From contig JAXHMA010000001.1 of NCBI GenBank assembly GCA_034521835.1, positions 434,001 to 498,000 of the forward strand: a stretch of 64,000 nucleotides of DNA, given 5' to 3'. Made by a program: the position numbers and the translations under genes. Below, piece by piece: positions 19,408 through 29,132 of the stretch. Position 1 is the first letter of the stretch; each line of letters starts with the position of its first letter. The notes under the pieces are model-generated. The model worked only from the letters and a program-made list of their open reading frames with translations. It did no database searches and was not told where the DNA came from. The stretch is from JAMQKA01 sp034521835 (GTDB taxonomy: Bacteria; Bacteroidota; Rhodothermia; Balneolales; Balneolaceae).

Positions 19408-20652
19408 ATGGCTGATTCTAACACCGATCTAAAGAATAACGACATATTTTCAAAAGCCTTTGACTTTACTAAAGCCGATGAAGTAAAGGCTGAAGGCTTA
19501 TATCCCTATTTTAAGCCGCTGCAAGCCACCGACGGAACCACGGTAAAGATTGAAGGCCGCGAAGTAATAATGGCCGGTTCCAACAACTATCTCGGGCTAA
19601 CGAACGATCCGCGGGTAATAAAAGCAGCCCAGGATGTAATCACCGATTATGGTACTGGCTGCACAGGGTCTCGTTACCTGAACGGAACACTGGATCTGCA
19701 CCTGGAGCTTGAAGAAAAGCTGGCTAATTTTATGCGGAAAGATGCCTGCGTGTTATTTAGTACAGGCTATCAAACCAATGAAGGATCTATACAGACCATT
19801 GCCGGCCGCAAGGATATTATTTTTTCTGACAAAGACAACCATGCTTGCATCGTTACCGGTACGCTTGTTTCAAATGCAAAGACGATGCGGTATCGGCATA
19901 ACGATATTGAACAGCTACGCATGCTGATGGAGCGGGCCGATGAAAGCGCGGGTAAGCTGATTGTAAGCGATGGTGTTTTCTCCATGTCCGGCACCATCGC
20001 AAAAGTGCCTGAGCTGGTAGAGCTGAAGAATGAATTTGGTGCCCGCTTGTACCTGGATGATGCCCATGCAATTGGTGTAATGGGAGACGGCGGCCGTGGA
20101 TCTGCCTCAACCTTCGACCTGATGGATGAAGTTGACTTGATTAGCGGTACGTTTTCAAAGTCTTTTGCTTCGCTCGGTGGATTTATTGTTGGTGATAAAG
20201 AGGTTATCGAATATATCCGGCACCATTCTCCGGCACATATCTTCAGTGCTTCCATGCCGCCGGCCAATGTTGCCACGGTGTTGAAAGCGCTTGAAATTCT
20301 GCAAGAAGAGCCTTGGCGCCTGGAGCGGCTCCGCAATATTTCGGACTACATGCGCAAGGAACTTCGCGAAATGGGTTTCAATGTGTGGTCGAGTCAAACT
20401 CCGATTATTCCAGTGGTAATAGGTGAAATGATTGAGTGCTTCAAATTCTGGAAAGATCTTTTTGAGGCCGGAGTGTATGTAAATGCCGTGGTCCCTCCCG
20501 GTGTGCCTAAAGGTCAGTCGCTTATGCGCACCAGTTATATGGCTACACATACCGATGATCACCTGAATAAAATTCTGGAAGCCTTTCGTAAAGTGGGCAT
20601 AAAACGTGGATTAATAGACAGAAACGGCCACTCACTGATAGACCTCGACTAG
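19408..20652 (+). CDS. Serine palmitoyltransferase-like alpha-oxoamine synthase
   Basis: The start may be ATG 19408 or TTG 19399; the purine-rich GGAAGGA lies very close to the ATG. The roughly 415-residue product is a PLP fold type I enzyme. It has the SNNYLGLTNDPRV start, GTGCTGSRYLNGT, D-D-A-H-A-I-G-V-M-G and the lysine motif SGTFSKSFASLGGF. These define the alpha-oxoamine synthase family (SPT, KBL, BioF, HemA). The absence of biotin genes and the presence of an acyltransferase, an SDR and GTs beside it favour SPT, which condenses serine and an acyl-CoA to 3-oxosphinganine. The C-terminal VVPPGVPKGQSLMRTSYMATHT is also SPT-like. Confidence 0.85.
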   Translation: MADSNTDLKNNDIFSKAFDFTKADEVKAEGLYPYFKPLQATDGTTVKIEGREVIMAGSNNYLGLTNDPRVIKAAQDVITDYGTGCTGSRYLNGTLDLHLELEEKLANFMRKDACVLFSTGYQTNEGSIQTIAGRKDIIFSDKDNHACIVTGTLVSNAKTMRYRHNDIEQLRMLMERADESAGKLIVSDGVFSMSGTIAKVPELVELKNEFGARLYLDDAHAIGVMGDGGRGSASTFDLMDEVDLISGTFSKSFASLGGFIVGDKEVIEYIRHHSPAHIFSASMPPANVATVLKALEILQEEPWRLERLRNISDYMRKELREMGFNVWSSQTPIIPVVIGEMIECFKFWKDLFEAGVYVNAVVPPGVPKGQSLMRTSYMATHTDDHLNKILEAFRKVGIKRGLIDRNGHSLIDLD

Positions 20653-20656
20653 CACT

Positions 20657-21808
20657 GTGGAGGAAAATTCCAAAACAAACGGCGTTAGCTTTGTTTCCTC
20701 CCAAGAGGAGAGGGAGCAGTTTCTGGAATTTCCATATACTCATTACGCTGGTGACAAATATTGGGTGGCTCCGCTCAAGATGGAGCAAAAAAAGCTCATC
20801 GACACTGAAAACAATCCATTCTATGAGAATGCTGAAATAGCACTCTTCCTGGCCGAGCAAAATGGTGAGATATGTGGGCGGATCGCTGCCATAGAGGATA
20901 AGCGATACAATGATTACCACGATGCAAATACCGGCTTTTTTGGATTCTTTGAATGCATCAATGATGACTCGGTTGCCAAGCTTTTGTTCAAGGTTGCCAT
21001 TGACTGGCTTAAAGACCGTGGACTCAATAGAATGTTGGGACCTGCCAATCCCAGTATGATGGATGAAATTGGTATTCTGGTTGATGGGTTCGATTATTAT
21101 CCCAGTATCATGATGCCTTACCATAAGCCCTACTATGATGATCTGCTGAAGGGGATAGGTTTACAGAAAGAGATGGATTTGCTGGCATTTCGCGTAAATC
21201 AGGACACGGTAGCTCTAGATCGTATGAACCGGGCTGCTGAGATCATAAACAAGCGTTATCCTACCCTTAGAATACGTAATATTGATCTGAAAAATATTGA
21301 TAAAGAGATAGAAATAGTACGTAAGATTTTTAACAAAGCATGGTCGGGGAATTGGGGATTTATTCCACTAACCAAAGAGGAGTTGAACACGCTGGCCGAA
21401 GATCTGAAAATGATTCTGGATCCTGATTTTGCCCATATAGCAGAAATTGAGGGTGAACCGGTAGCCTTTTCAATCGGGCTGCCAGACCTTAACCAGGCTT
21501 TAAGGCATATGAATGGAACGCTTTTCCCGTTCGGCTTCCTTAAGCTGTTCTGGTATAAACGAAAAATTGATCGGATTCGAACGGCCCTTATGGGAGTGTT
21601 GCCTGAATACCAGGGTAAGGGTTTTGATGCGCTGTTTCACCGCCTGGCCATTATTAACGGCAGGGAAAAGGGCATTTACTCTTCTGAGCTAAGCTGGGTG
21701 CTGGAAAGCAATACCAATATGATACGTGTCGCCGAACGATTGGGCGCAGAGCGAGAGAAAACATACCGTATGTACAAGCTGGATGGGCTCTATACCCGTT
21801 TTAATTAG
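20657..21808 (+). CDS. GNAT-like acyltransferase, candidate bacterial ceramide synthase
   Basis: This GTG-start frame lies four bases after the serine palmitoyltransferase stop, so the two are almost certainly coupled. The 383-residue product has conserved segments KYWVAPLKMEQKKLID, NPFYENAEIALFLAE, GRIAAIEDKRYNDYH, GFFGFFE and GPANPSMMDEIGILVDGF, and a GNAT-like C-terminal half (ALMGVLPEYQGKGFDALF with the acyl-CoA loop Q-G-K-G). Proteins of this type occur next to bacterial SPT genes. From context I infer N-acylation of the sphingoid base. It is a soluble protein with no transmembrane segment. Family placement is from memory of the pattern and needs a profile search. Confidence 0.7.
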   Translation: MEENSKTNGVSFVSSQEEREQFLEFPYTHYAGDKYWVAPLKMEQKKLIDTENNPFYENAEIALFLAEQNGEICGRIAAIEDKRYNDYHDANTGFFGFFECINDDSVAKLLFKVAIDWLKDRGLNRMLGPANPSMMDEIGILVDGFDYYPSIMMPYHKPYYDDLLKGIGLQKEMDLLAFRVNQDTVALDRMNRAAEIINKRYPTLRIRNIDLKNIDKEIEIVRKIFNKAWSGNWGFIPLTKEELNTLAEDLKMILDPDFAHIAEIEGEPVAFSIGLPDLNQALRHMNGTLFPFGFLKLFWYKRKIDRIRTALMGVLPEYQGKGFDALFHRLAIINGREKGIYSSELSWVLESNTNMIRVAERLGAEREKTYRMYKLDGLYTRFN

Positions 21809-21963
21809 TAAAGATAAATGTTGGGAATTCAGCAGCAATTTCATCGGCATTATTCATTATTAATTCACAGAAATTACCTACCTTAAAAAGCCTAAAGGAC
21901 TGCACGATTAGTTGATTAGGCAGCAGCAATTGAATTTAGAAATTAAGTGGAGGATGATTGATC

Positions 21964-23349
21964 ATGAGTGAATTTCGTATCGATAAAGATTCCATGGGAG
22001 AAGTCAAGGTCCCCAAAGATGCCTATTACGGTGCACAAACACAGCGGGCAGTCGACAATTTCCCGATTAGTGGTATTACCTTTCAGCGCGAATTTCTTGA
22101 AGCCCTGGGATTGGTCAAAAAAATGGCGGCTAAAGTAAATGCAGACCTTGAATATCTTGATCCCGAACTTTCCGATGCGATACAGCAAGCCGCCCAGGAA
22201 GTGATCGACGGCGATCTGGACGATCATTTTCCGATCGATATTTTTCAAACCGGTTCGGGTACCTCCTCAAATATGAACTCCAACGAGGTAATAGCCAAGC
22301 GGGCCAACGAACTTATAGGGGAGGATAAAATCCATCCCAATGATCACGTCAATTTTGGACAAAGCTCGAACGATACTATTCCCACATCTATCCGTATTGC
22401 TGCAACTCTGGGCGTTCGAAAACAGTTAATTCCAGCGCTAAACCACCTCAAAGAAGCGTTCCAGGAAAAAGGCGAAGAGCTGTCCGATATTGTCAAAACC
22501 GGTCGCACCCATCTGATGGATGCCATGCCGGTGACGATTAAGCAAGAATTTGAAGGCTATGCGCGCCAGCTGCAACTTGGCGTTGAACGATTGGAGTCGA
22601 CTCTGGAACGGGTGCAGGAGTTACCTCAGGGTGGTACAGCCGTGGGAACGGGATTGAATACAGATCCGGAGTTTGGGACCCGTTTTGCTGAAGCTATCTC
22701 AGGTGAGACAGGCTTCAGTTTTAGAGAGGCTGAAAATCATTTTGAGGCCCAGGCCACGGTCGATGCACTGGTGGAATTAAGCAGCCAGCTGAAAACAATA
22801 GCCGTTGGTTTGATGAAAATTGGGAATGATCTGCGGTGGATGAACTCCGGTCCGAACAGTGGAATCGGTGAACTGCAGCTTGAGGCCCTGCAACCGGGAT
22901 CGTCGATCATGCCGGGCAAAGTAAACCCGGTAATTGAGGAATCGTTGACCATGGTCTGTGCCCAGGTCATAGGCAACGATTCGGCGATTACGGTAGCGGG
23001 TCAGGCGGGGAATTTTGAACTCAATGTTATGCTGCCGGTTGTAGCCAGAAATCTATTGGAGTCAATTGTTCTGCTTGCAAATGCTGCCCGTGTTGAGGCC
23101 GACAAAAGCGTGTCTCGTCTTTCGGCCAATAAAGAGCGAATTGACGATATGGTGGGACGCAATCCCGTGCTTGTAACAGCGCTAAATCCTATCATCGGGT
23201 ACGATAAAGCAGCTAAAATTGCTAAAAAGGCGTTTGCCGAAAAACGTCCCGTTAAAGAGGTTGCGAAAGAGATGACGGATCTTTCGGATGAAGAGCTCGA
23301 TGAAGCATTAGATCCCATAAAATTGACGCGGGGTGGATTTAGCTCATAA
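21964..23349 (+). CDS. fumC: Class II fumarate hydratase
   Basis: I start at the ATG at 21964, six bases inside the longest frame, with GGAGG a suitable distance upstream. The 461-residue product begins FRIDKDSMGEVKVPKDAYYGAQTQRA and contains the aspartase/fumarase motifs TGSGTSSNMNSNEV, TGRTHLMDAMPVT and the signature GSSIMPGKVNPV (about residue 318). It hydrates fumarate to malate in the TCA cycle without iron-sulfur clusters. FumC rather than aspartase is supported by the GSGTSSNMN substrate loop. It stands alone on the plus strand. Confidence 0.95.
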   Translation: MSEFRIDKDSMGEVKVPKDAYYGAQTQRAVDNFPISGITFQREFLEALGLVKKMAAKVNADLEYLDPELSDAIQQAAQEVIDGDLDDHFPIDIFQTGSGTSSNMNSNEVIAKRANELIGEDKIHPNDHVNFGQSSNDTIPTSIRIAATLGVRKQLIPALNHLKEAFQEKGEELSDIVKTGRTHLMDAMPVTIKQEFEGYARQLQLGVERLESTLERVQELPQGGTAVGTGLNTDPEFGTRFAEAISGETGFSFREAENHFEAQATVDALVELSSQLKTIAVGLMKIGNDLRWMNSGPNSGIGELQLEALQPGSSIMPGKVNPVIEESLTMVCAQVIGNDSAITVAGQAGNFELNVMLPVVARNLLESIVLLANAARVEADKSVSRLSANKERIDDMVGRNPVLVTALNPIIGYDKAAKIAKKAFAEKRPVKEVAKEMTDLSDEELDEALDPIKLTRGGFSS

Positions 23350-23544
23350 ACACTTTTTTTATCTTAAAAGATGCGGATGGTGCCTTCTGAAATTTAATGA
23401 AATAATTGTTATGAATAGGTTCTTTAGGACCAGCTGTTTTGTAAATAAAACCCGATTCTATTATTATTGTATAAATCTATCTAGAAGAAATTCACATTTT
23501 TTAAAATTGACTAGTTTCTGCCGGTAATACTAAAATGGTTCACA

Positions 23545-26010
23545 ATGGCTGATACTCACGCAAAAACAAGTATCTCGCAAAACGGTAAAAACTCGAAGAG
23601 GAGTGGGGAAATTGCCAGTGATAAACCGAAGAAAGTTAAAGAGATTCTTGAAGATTACAGGCTTGCGGTAACCAGTCGTGAAGTATCTTATCTGGGCCGC
23701 AAAGAAACACTTACAGGTAAAGCTAAGTTTGGGATTTTTGGTGATGGCAAAGAGTTACCTCAGCTGGCTATGGCCAAAGAGTTTAAAGATGGGGATTTCC
23801 GTTCCGGCTACTATCGCGACCAAACGTTTATGATGGCCATTGGTAAAGTTACGGTTAGACAATTTTTTGCCCAGTTATATGCTCATCCTGATACAGAGGC
23901 AGATCCTAATTCCGGCGGGCGTCAGATGAACGCGCATTTCAGCACGCAGAGTCTTCATGAGGATGGTTCGTGGAAAGATTTGACATCCCAGAAAAATTCC
24001 TCCCCTGATACATCTCCCACAGCGGGACAGATGACACGTTTATTGGGCCTGGCCCAGGCATCCAAAGTCTATCGTAATGATGATATACTTCAAGAGGAAG
24101 AGCGGTTCAACAAATTCTCTGACAATGGTGACGAGATCGCATGGGGTACTATAGGAGACGCCAGTACCACAGAAGGTGTATTTTGGGAAACGATAAACGC
24201 CGCAGGTGTAATGCAGGTGCCGATGGTTGTTTCGGTGTGGGATGATGGCTATGGTATATCGGTTGCCCGAAAGTACCAGACAACAAAAGATAGCATTTCT
24301 GAAGCTCTGGCCGGTTTTCAGCGCACGGAAGACAAAGAAGGCATAGAAATTCTAACAGTTAAAGGATGGGATTATCCCGCTTTACTCGATACGTACAAAA
24401 AAGCGGCACGTATGGCCCGATCCGAGCATGTTCCGGTTCTTATCCACGTTCAGGAGGTAACCCAGCCGCAAGGTCATTCATCCTCTGGCTCCCACGAGCG
24501 GTATAAATCAGAAGAGCGTCTGCAATGGGAAGAGGAGTACTGCTGTGTTTCTCAGATGAGAAACTGGATTCTCGAAAATAACTATGCTGCTGAAGAAGAG
24601 CTGAGTGACATTGAGGATTTCGCCAAGGAGTATGTAAAAAAAGAACAGAAGGCGGCGTGGGATGCCTTCACCAGTGAAATCGAGGAGGAACAAAAGGGGC
24701 TTGTTCAAATTATCGACAAGATGATTTCCGATAGCCGGCATAAGGAAGCGCTAAAATCCATTAAGAGGGAGATGAATGCCTCAATGGTCACCTTGCGCCG
24801 GCACGTTATTTCGGCTGCCAGAAAGGCGATGCGAGCGGTGCGTGATGAAGAGCTTTCATCCAAGCAAGAACTGGAAAAATGGCTGGTAAACAGCATTGAT
24901 GACAACTTTGAGCGGTATCATTCTCATCTGTACAGCGAATCGGAGCAATCTCCGCTTAACGTAAAAGAGATTAAACCAGAATATAGCGATGATCCGGAGG
25001 AGGTTGACGGACGAATCGTTCTGCGGGATAATTTTGATAAAATTTTTGAAGAATATCCCGAGGTCATGGTGTTCGGAGAAGACAGCGGAAAGCTCGGGGA
25101 TGTAAATAAAGGACTGGAAGGTCTGCAAGATAAGTATGGATCTACGCGCGTATCAGACACCGGAATTCGGGAAGCCACTATTCTGGGACAAGGCATAGGA
25201 TTGGCACTACGCGGATTACGCCCGATAGCTGAAATCCAATATCTCGACTATCTTCTATACTGTTTCCAGGGATTGAGTGATGATCTTGCTACACTTCACT
25301 ACCGAAGCGCAGGCGGACAAAAGGCGCCGGTTATTGTGCGAACGCGTGGGCATCGACTGGAAGGCATCTGGCATAGCGGCTCTCCGATGGGCATGATTAT
25401 TAACGGTATTCGCGGAGTTCATGTGTGCGTGCCCCGCAATTTGACCGAAGCCGCGGGTATGTATAATACGCTACTGCAGGGCGATGACCCTGCGCTTATT
25501 ATAGAACCACTCAATGCCTACCGACTGAAGGAAAAGATGCCGAAAAATCTTGGTGAATTTACCATACCGCTGGGCGTACCAAACGTAATTGCCGAGGGCA
25601 CCGATATTACGATTGTATCGTACGGCTCAACCTGCAATATTTGTGAGTCAGTGCTTTCTGAACTCCAGGATGCGGATATCTCTGCTGAGCTCATCGATGT
25701 GCGAACCCTGTTGCCTTTCGATTGTGATCAGATGATTATTGATTCGCTAAAGAAAACAAACCGAATTTTATTCGTGGATGAGGATGTGCCCGGTGGGGCT
25801 TCAGCCTATATGATGCAGAAAGTACTGCAAGAACAGGGCGGCTACTTTTATCTTGATTCGGAACCTATCTGCTTAACTGCTAGAGACCATCGTGCTGCTT
25901 ACGGCTCTGATGGCGACTATTTTTCCAAGCCCAATGCAGAAGATATCTTTGAGGCGGTGTACAACCTCATGCATGAGGCCAATCCTAAAAAGTACCCGGC
26001 TATTTATTAG
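23545..26010 (+). CDS. Branched-chain 2-oxoacid dehydrogenase E1, alpha and beta fused
   Basis: The 821-residue product joins both E1 subunits in one chain. The alpha part (about 30-460) has RDQTFMMAIG, GGRQMNAHFS and the thiamine diphosphate motif GDASTTEGVFWETINAA ... VWDDGYGIS. The beta part (about 480-821) has VMVFGEDSGKLGDV, GIREATILGQGIGLALRG and RTRGHRLEGIWHSGSPM. The fused form is usual in Bacteroidota-like bacteria. It decarboxylates 2-oxo acids from valine, leucine and isoleucine and loads an E2 lipoyl domain. No E2 or E3 gene is adjacent. The products prime branched-chain fatty acids, relevant to the sphingolipid genes upstream. A pyruvate-specific enzyme is less likely. Confidence 0.88.
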   Translation: MADTHAKTSISQNGKNSKRSGEIASDKPKKVKEILEDYRLAVTSREVSYLGRKETLTGKAKFGIFGDGKELPQLAMAKEFKDGDFRSGYYRDQTFMMAIGKVTVRQFFAQLYAHPDTEADPNSGGRQMNAHFSTQSLHEDGSWKDLTSQKNSSPDTSPTAGQMTRLLGLAQASKVYRNDDILQEEERFNKFSDNGDEIAWGTIGDASTTEGVFWETINAAGVMQVPMVVSVWDDGYGISVARKYQTTKDSISEALAGFQRTEDKEGIEILTVKGWDYPALLDTYKKAARMARSEHVPVLIHVQEVTQPQGHSSSGSHERYKSEERLQWEEEYCCVSQMRNWILENNYAAEEELSDIEDFAKEYVKKEQKAAWDAFTSEIEEEQKGLVQIIDKMISDSRHKEALKSIKREMNASMVTLRRHVISAARKAMRAVRDEELSSKQELEKWLVNSIDDNFERYHSHLYSESEQSPLNVKEIKPEYSDDPEEVDGRIVLRDNFDKIFEEYPEVMVFGEDSGKLGDVNKGLEGLQDKYGSTRVSDTGIREATILGQGIGLALRGLRPIAEIQYLDYLLYCFQGLSDDLATLHYRSAGGQKAPVIVRTRGHRLEGIWHSGSPMGMIINGIRGVHVCVPRNLTEAAGMYNTLLQGDDPALIIEPLNAYRLKEKMPKNLGEFTIPLGVPNVIAEGTDITIVSYGSTCNICESVLSELQDADISAELIDVRTLLPFDCDQMIIDSLKKTNRILFVDEDVPGGASAYMMQKVLQEQGGYFYLDSEPICLTARDHRAAYGSDGDYFSKPNAEDIFEAVYNLMHEANPKKYPAIY

Positions 26011-26197
26011 CAATATCTCTTTTGCAAAAAAATTTGACTGGGAAAAGTGCATTGACTCTCCATTTATCTCGATATGCTTACTCAGAGCTGACTTTTTCTA
26101 CCAGCAAATTTTGTTAATTGATCGTTTGTTTCTACTGAGCTTCTTGATAAGATCATGTTTAACATCTCTGAACATGCAAACCAACTTGGAGTTATCA

Positions 26198-26949
26198 ATG
26201 AAACAATTAGTCATTACCTGTACGCTCATATTTGTCGTTGCTTTTTTTCAACTTTGTAAAGCTCAACGCCCAGATCCTGATCAGATCGAAACTCAATCAG
26301 GTCCCTTAGTGATACAGCCTATACAGCATGGAACGCTTGTCCTTGAGTGGGAGGGTAAATCGATCTACGTTGATCCTTACGGTGGGGCATCCGCTTTTGA
26401 TGGATAGATCAACCTGACCTGATTTTAATTACTGATATACACGGGGATCATCTAAATCCAGAAACACTGAATGAGCTCAACACTGAAAAAGCTATATTTG
26501 TAGTCCCAAAAGCTGTCGCTGAAAACCTATCCGACTCCTACAAGACTCAACTGGTGATTATTGGAAATGGAGAGAGCACCAAACAGCTGGGTATCTCAAT
26601 TTCTGCAATACCGATGTATAATTTGCCTGAGGCGGATGATAGTCGGCATCCCAAGGGGAGAGGTAATGGATACATACTTGAGCTGGGCGGTGAAAAGGTA
26701 TATATATCGGGCGATACCGAGGATATTCAGGAAATGAGATCGCTAAAAAATATTGATTTGGCTTTTGTTTGTATGAATCTTCCCTTTACAATGGATGTCA
26801 ATCAAGCTGCAAGTGCTGTTTTGGAATTCAAGCCAGGTATTGTCTATCCATACCATTATCGCGGGCAAGATACTGAACAGTTTAGAAATTTGGTACGCTC
26901 AAAATCAGATGAGATCGAGGTTCGACTAAGAAACTGGTATCCCGACTGA
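26198..26949 (+). CDS. Exported metallo-beta-lactamase-fold hydrolase (frameshifted)
   Basis: The start ATG at 26198 follows a TTGGAG site. A signal peptide (MKQLVITCTLIFVVAFFQLC, then KAQ) leads into the UPF0173-like beta-lactamase fold: HGTLVLEWEGKSIYVDPYGG, then after the break ILITDIHGDHLNPET carrying the D-x-H-x-D-H zinc ligands. The break is near 26402-26404, where one more G restores F-D-G-I-D-Q-P-D-L-I-L. Later GEKVYISGDTED and a C-terminal YPYHYRGQDTEQF complete the metal site. The restored product is about 250 residues and is periplasmic. The substrate is unknown. Confidence 0.82.
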
Positions 26950-27001
26950 TTGTAAAAACTAATGTAAGGCGGGGGTGAAAGGCAATTAAGTTTTGTCCTG
27001 T

Positions 27002-27916
27002 TTATCCAATAAGCTGGTCAATAAATATAATCCCCCAAACAGCCGGCAAGTAGAAAAACGAGGCGAACATTAATTTACGAGCTATCTCTTTAGTGCGCTG
27101 TATGGCAAACCAAATTCCGTACCATAGGAAAGCAAGGGCGCATATCATGCCGCCGACCAGGTAAGTTATTCCGCCCAAGTTTACGGCGTAGAGAGCCCAG
27201 GTAGCGGGCAGAAGGGCTAACAGGCATCCCAGAATGAGCAAGACAGCTTTTGTACCGTTTTTATCGTTTTTGGGAAGCATGTGGAATCCGGCATTTCGGT
27301 AATCATCCTTACAGACCCAGGCGATAGCCATAACATGGGGTACCTGCCATAAAAATACGATCGCAAAGAGTGCCCACATGCCTAAATCGCCAAGATGCCC
27401 GGTAGCGGCGGCCCACCCCCCAACGGGAGGCAACGCTCCTGGAATGGCCCCAATAAATACATTAACGGCAGAAACCCGTTTCATCGGCGTGTAGGCACAG
27501 AGATAAATGATAGTGGTAGCAATGGAAATTATACCAGCCAGCAGGTTAACCATAAATAACATGTAGGCGGATCCCGCCAGAATCAAAATAAGGGAGAAGG
27601 TCATGCTCTGCTTTGGCGTTACCTTGCTGGAAGGCAGGGGACGCTTTTGGGTTCGTTTCATTTGTCCATCCAGCCGCCACTCCAGAAATTGGTTGTGAGC
27701 GGCAGTGCCCGAAGCAATAAGCCATGTGCCTAGCGCTGCGTGAGCCATCAACGCAAAGTTAATTTGGCTGGCGGATCCCAATAAAAATCCGATAAGCATG
27801 CTGGCAAGAACCGTAAAGGTTATGCCCGGTTTGGTCAGCTCATAATAAGCTGCCAATGTTTCGGTATCAAACCATTTTGAAAGGGTTGTATCGGTACTTA
27901 ACTTCATGCGGTTCAC
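27002..27916 (-). CDS. ctaB: Protoheme IX farnesyltransferase (heme O synthase)
   Basis: The 304-residue membrane protein may start at GTG 27916 or ATG 27907. It has the UbiA-superfamily aspartate motifs: the first in HNQFLEWRLDGQMKRTQKRPLP (N/D-x-x-x-D-x-x-M-x-R-T-x-x-R-P), the second near CKDDYRNAGFHML. About eight or nine transmembrane helices follow the YYELTKPGITFTVL start typical of CyoE/CtaB. It farnesylates heme b to heme o, the first step to heme a for the caa3 oxidase. It is divergent from ctaA. Confidence 0.95.
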   Translation of the reverse strand: MNRMKLSTDTTLSKWFDTETLAAYYELTKPGITFTVLASMLIGFLLGSASQINFALMAHAALGTWLIASGTAAHNQFLEWRLDGQMKRTQKRPLPSSKVTPKQSMTFSLILILAGSAYMLFMVNLLAGIISIATTIIYLCAYTPMKRVSAVNVFIGAIPGALPPVGGWAAATGHLGDLGMWALFAIVFLWQVPHVMAIAWVCKDDYRNAGFHMLPKNDKNGTKAVLLILGCLLALLPATWALYAVNLGGITYLVGGMICALAFLWYGIWFAIQRTKEIARKLMFASFFYLPAVWGIIFIDQLIG

Positions 27917-28113
27917 TATTTTTCTAGGGGTCTAAATGTAGAAAATAATTGATAAAATTGTTACCGGAATTACACAAATTTTGCTGCTTAACAAAGCAGG
28001 TTTGAAAAAAAGGCCCTGAAATATTTTGGATATAAATTTATAAATACTTCATGGCAATATGTTACCTACTAGTACCATTCCACGTTCAGAACGCATAAAT
28101 ACCGATTAATTAT

Positions 28114-29043
28114 ATGCAATTTAATACCTACCAGAAGACGGCAATCACGACTGTTTGTGCTACTATTTTTCTCATTTTTGTGGGGGGATTGGTCCGTGCT
28201 GCCGGTGCGGGGCTCGGCTGTCCAGACTGGCCTAAATGTTTCGGCCTGTGGATACCCCCAACATCCCTTTCTGAACTCCCACAGGGGTTTGATGCTTCTC
28301 AGTTCAATGTTTTTAAAACTTGGACAGAATACTTGAATCGGTTAGTTGGCGTTGTCATTGGCTTCCTAATTACAGCCACATTTCTTCTATCTTTTAAATA
28401 TCGGAAAAAGCAGCCGGAGGTCTTCTACAGTTCGGCGTCTGCGTTTGTGTTGGTTATTATCCAGGCTTGGCTGGGTGGGCAAGTGGTACTTACCGGGCTG
28501 AATGAATGGCTCATTACCCTGCACATGGTTCTGGCTATGGTGATTATGGTCGTACTGCTTTACGCAGCATTTAGGGCGACGAGCAGAGAAATTTTAATCG
28601 ATATTGATCCTAATGTACAACGTTGGCTATTCTGGACAGGTACCACTTTATTTGCTTTTACGATGATCCAAGTTGTATTTGGCACACAGGTACGCGAGGC
28701 GATTGATGTAATGAAAAATAGTGCTAATCCACCGCCTCGTCATTTGTGGTTGCAACAAGTAGGATTAATGGATGAACTCCATCGAAGCTTTTCGTGGACT
28801 ATCCTATTGCTGGGTGGAGCCGTGCTGTATTTATCTAGGTGGAGAGCCAAATCAAGCCTTATTAGAAATCTGGGAGCCGCTGTATTTGGCCTTGTAATAT
28901 TTCAAATATTAATTGGTGTTGGACTTTACTACCTGAGCATGCCACCTGTGTACCAAGTATTCCACTTGGTAGGTGTGGCTTTTCTTATCTGTGGGGAGTG
29001 CCTGCTGTTGCTGACATTGAGAGAAGGTGGAAAAAAGATCTGA
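28114..29043 (+). CDS. ctaA: Heme A synthase
   Basis: The 309-residue product has about eight transmembrane helices. The start is followed by GGLVRAAGAGLGCPDWPKCFG, a loop with a cysteine pair typical of type CtaA enzymes. The conserved heme-ligand histidines are in EYLNRLVG (E/H site), TLHMVLAM, DELHRSF and QVFHLVG. It oxidises heme o to heme a. Its place next to ctaB and convergent with the oxidase operon supports the role. Confidence 0.93.
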   Translation: MQFNTYQKTAITTVCATIFLIFVGGLVRAAGAGLGCPDWPKCFGLWIPPTSLSELPQGFDASQFNVFKTWTEYLNRLVGVVIGFLITATFLLSFKYRKKQPEVFYSSASAFVLVIIQAWLGGQVVLTGLNEWLITLHMVLAMVIMVVLLYAAFRATSREILIDIDPNVQRWLFWTGTTLFAFTMIQVVFGTQVREAIDVMKNSANPPPRHLWLQQVGLMDELHRSFSWTILLLGGAVLYLSRWRAKSSLIRNLGAAVFGLVIFQILIGVGLYYLSMPPVYQVFHLVGVAFLICGECLLLLTLREGGKKI

Positions 29044-29073
29044 TCTTAGCTCATTTACTTACCTATCATCGGA

Positions 29074-29104
29074 ATAAAAAAGCCGGTTCCAAAATGAAAC
29101 CGGC
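29074..29104 (-). terminator. Terminator of the act-cta operon
   Basis: On the minus strand the stem GCCGGTT / AACCGGC with a nine-base loop is followed by a run of T (complement of 29074-29081). It lies about 30 bases after the ctaF stop and is the only clear terminator for the 13 kb upstream gene series. Confidence 0.85.
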
Positions 29105-29132
29105 ATCCATTACAATGATATTATCCAAAGAG

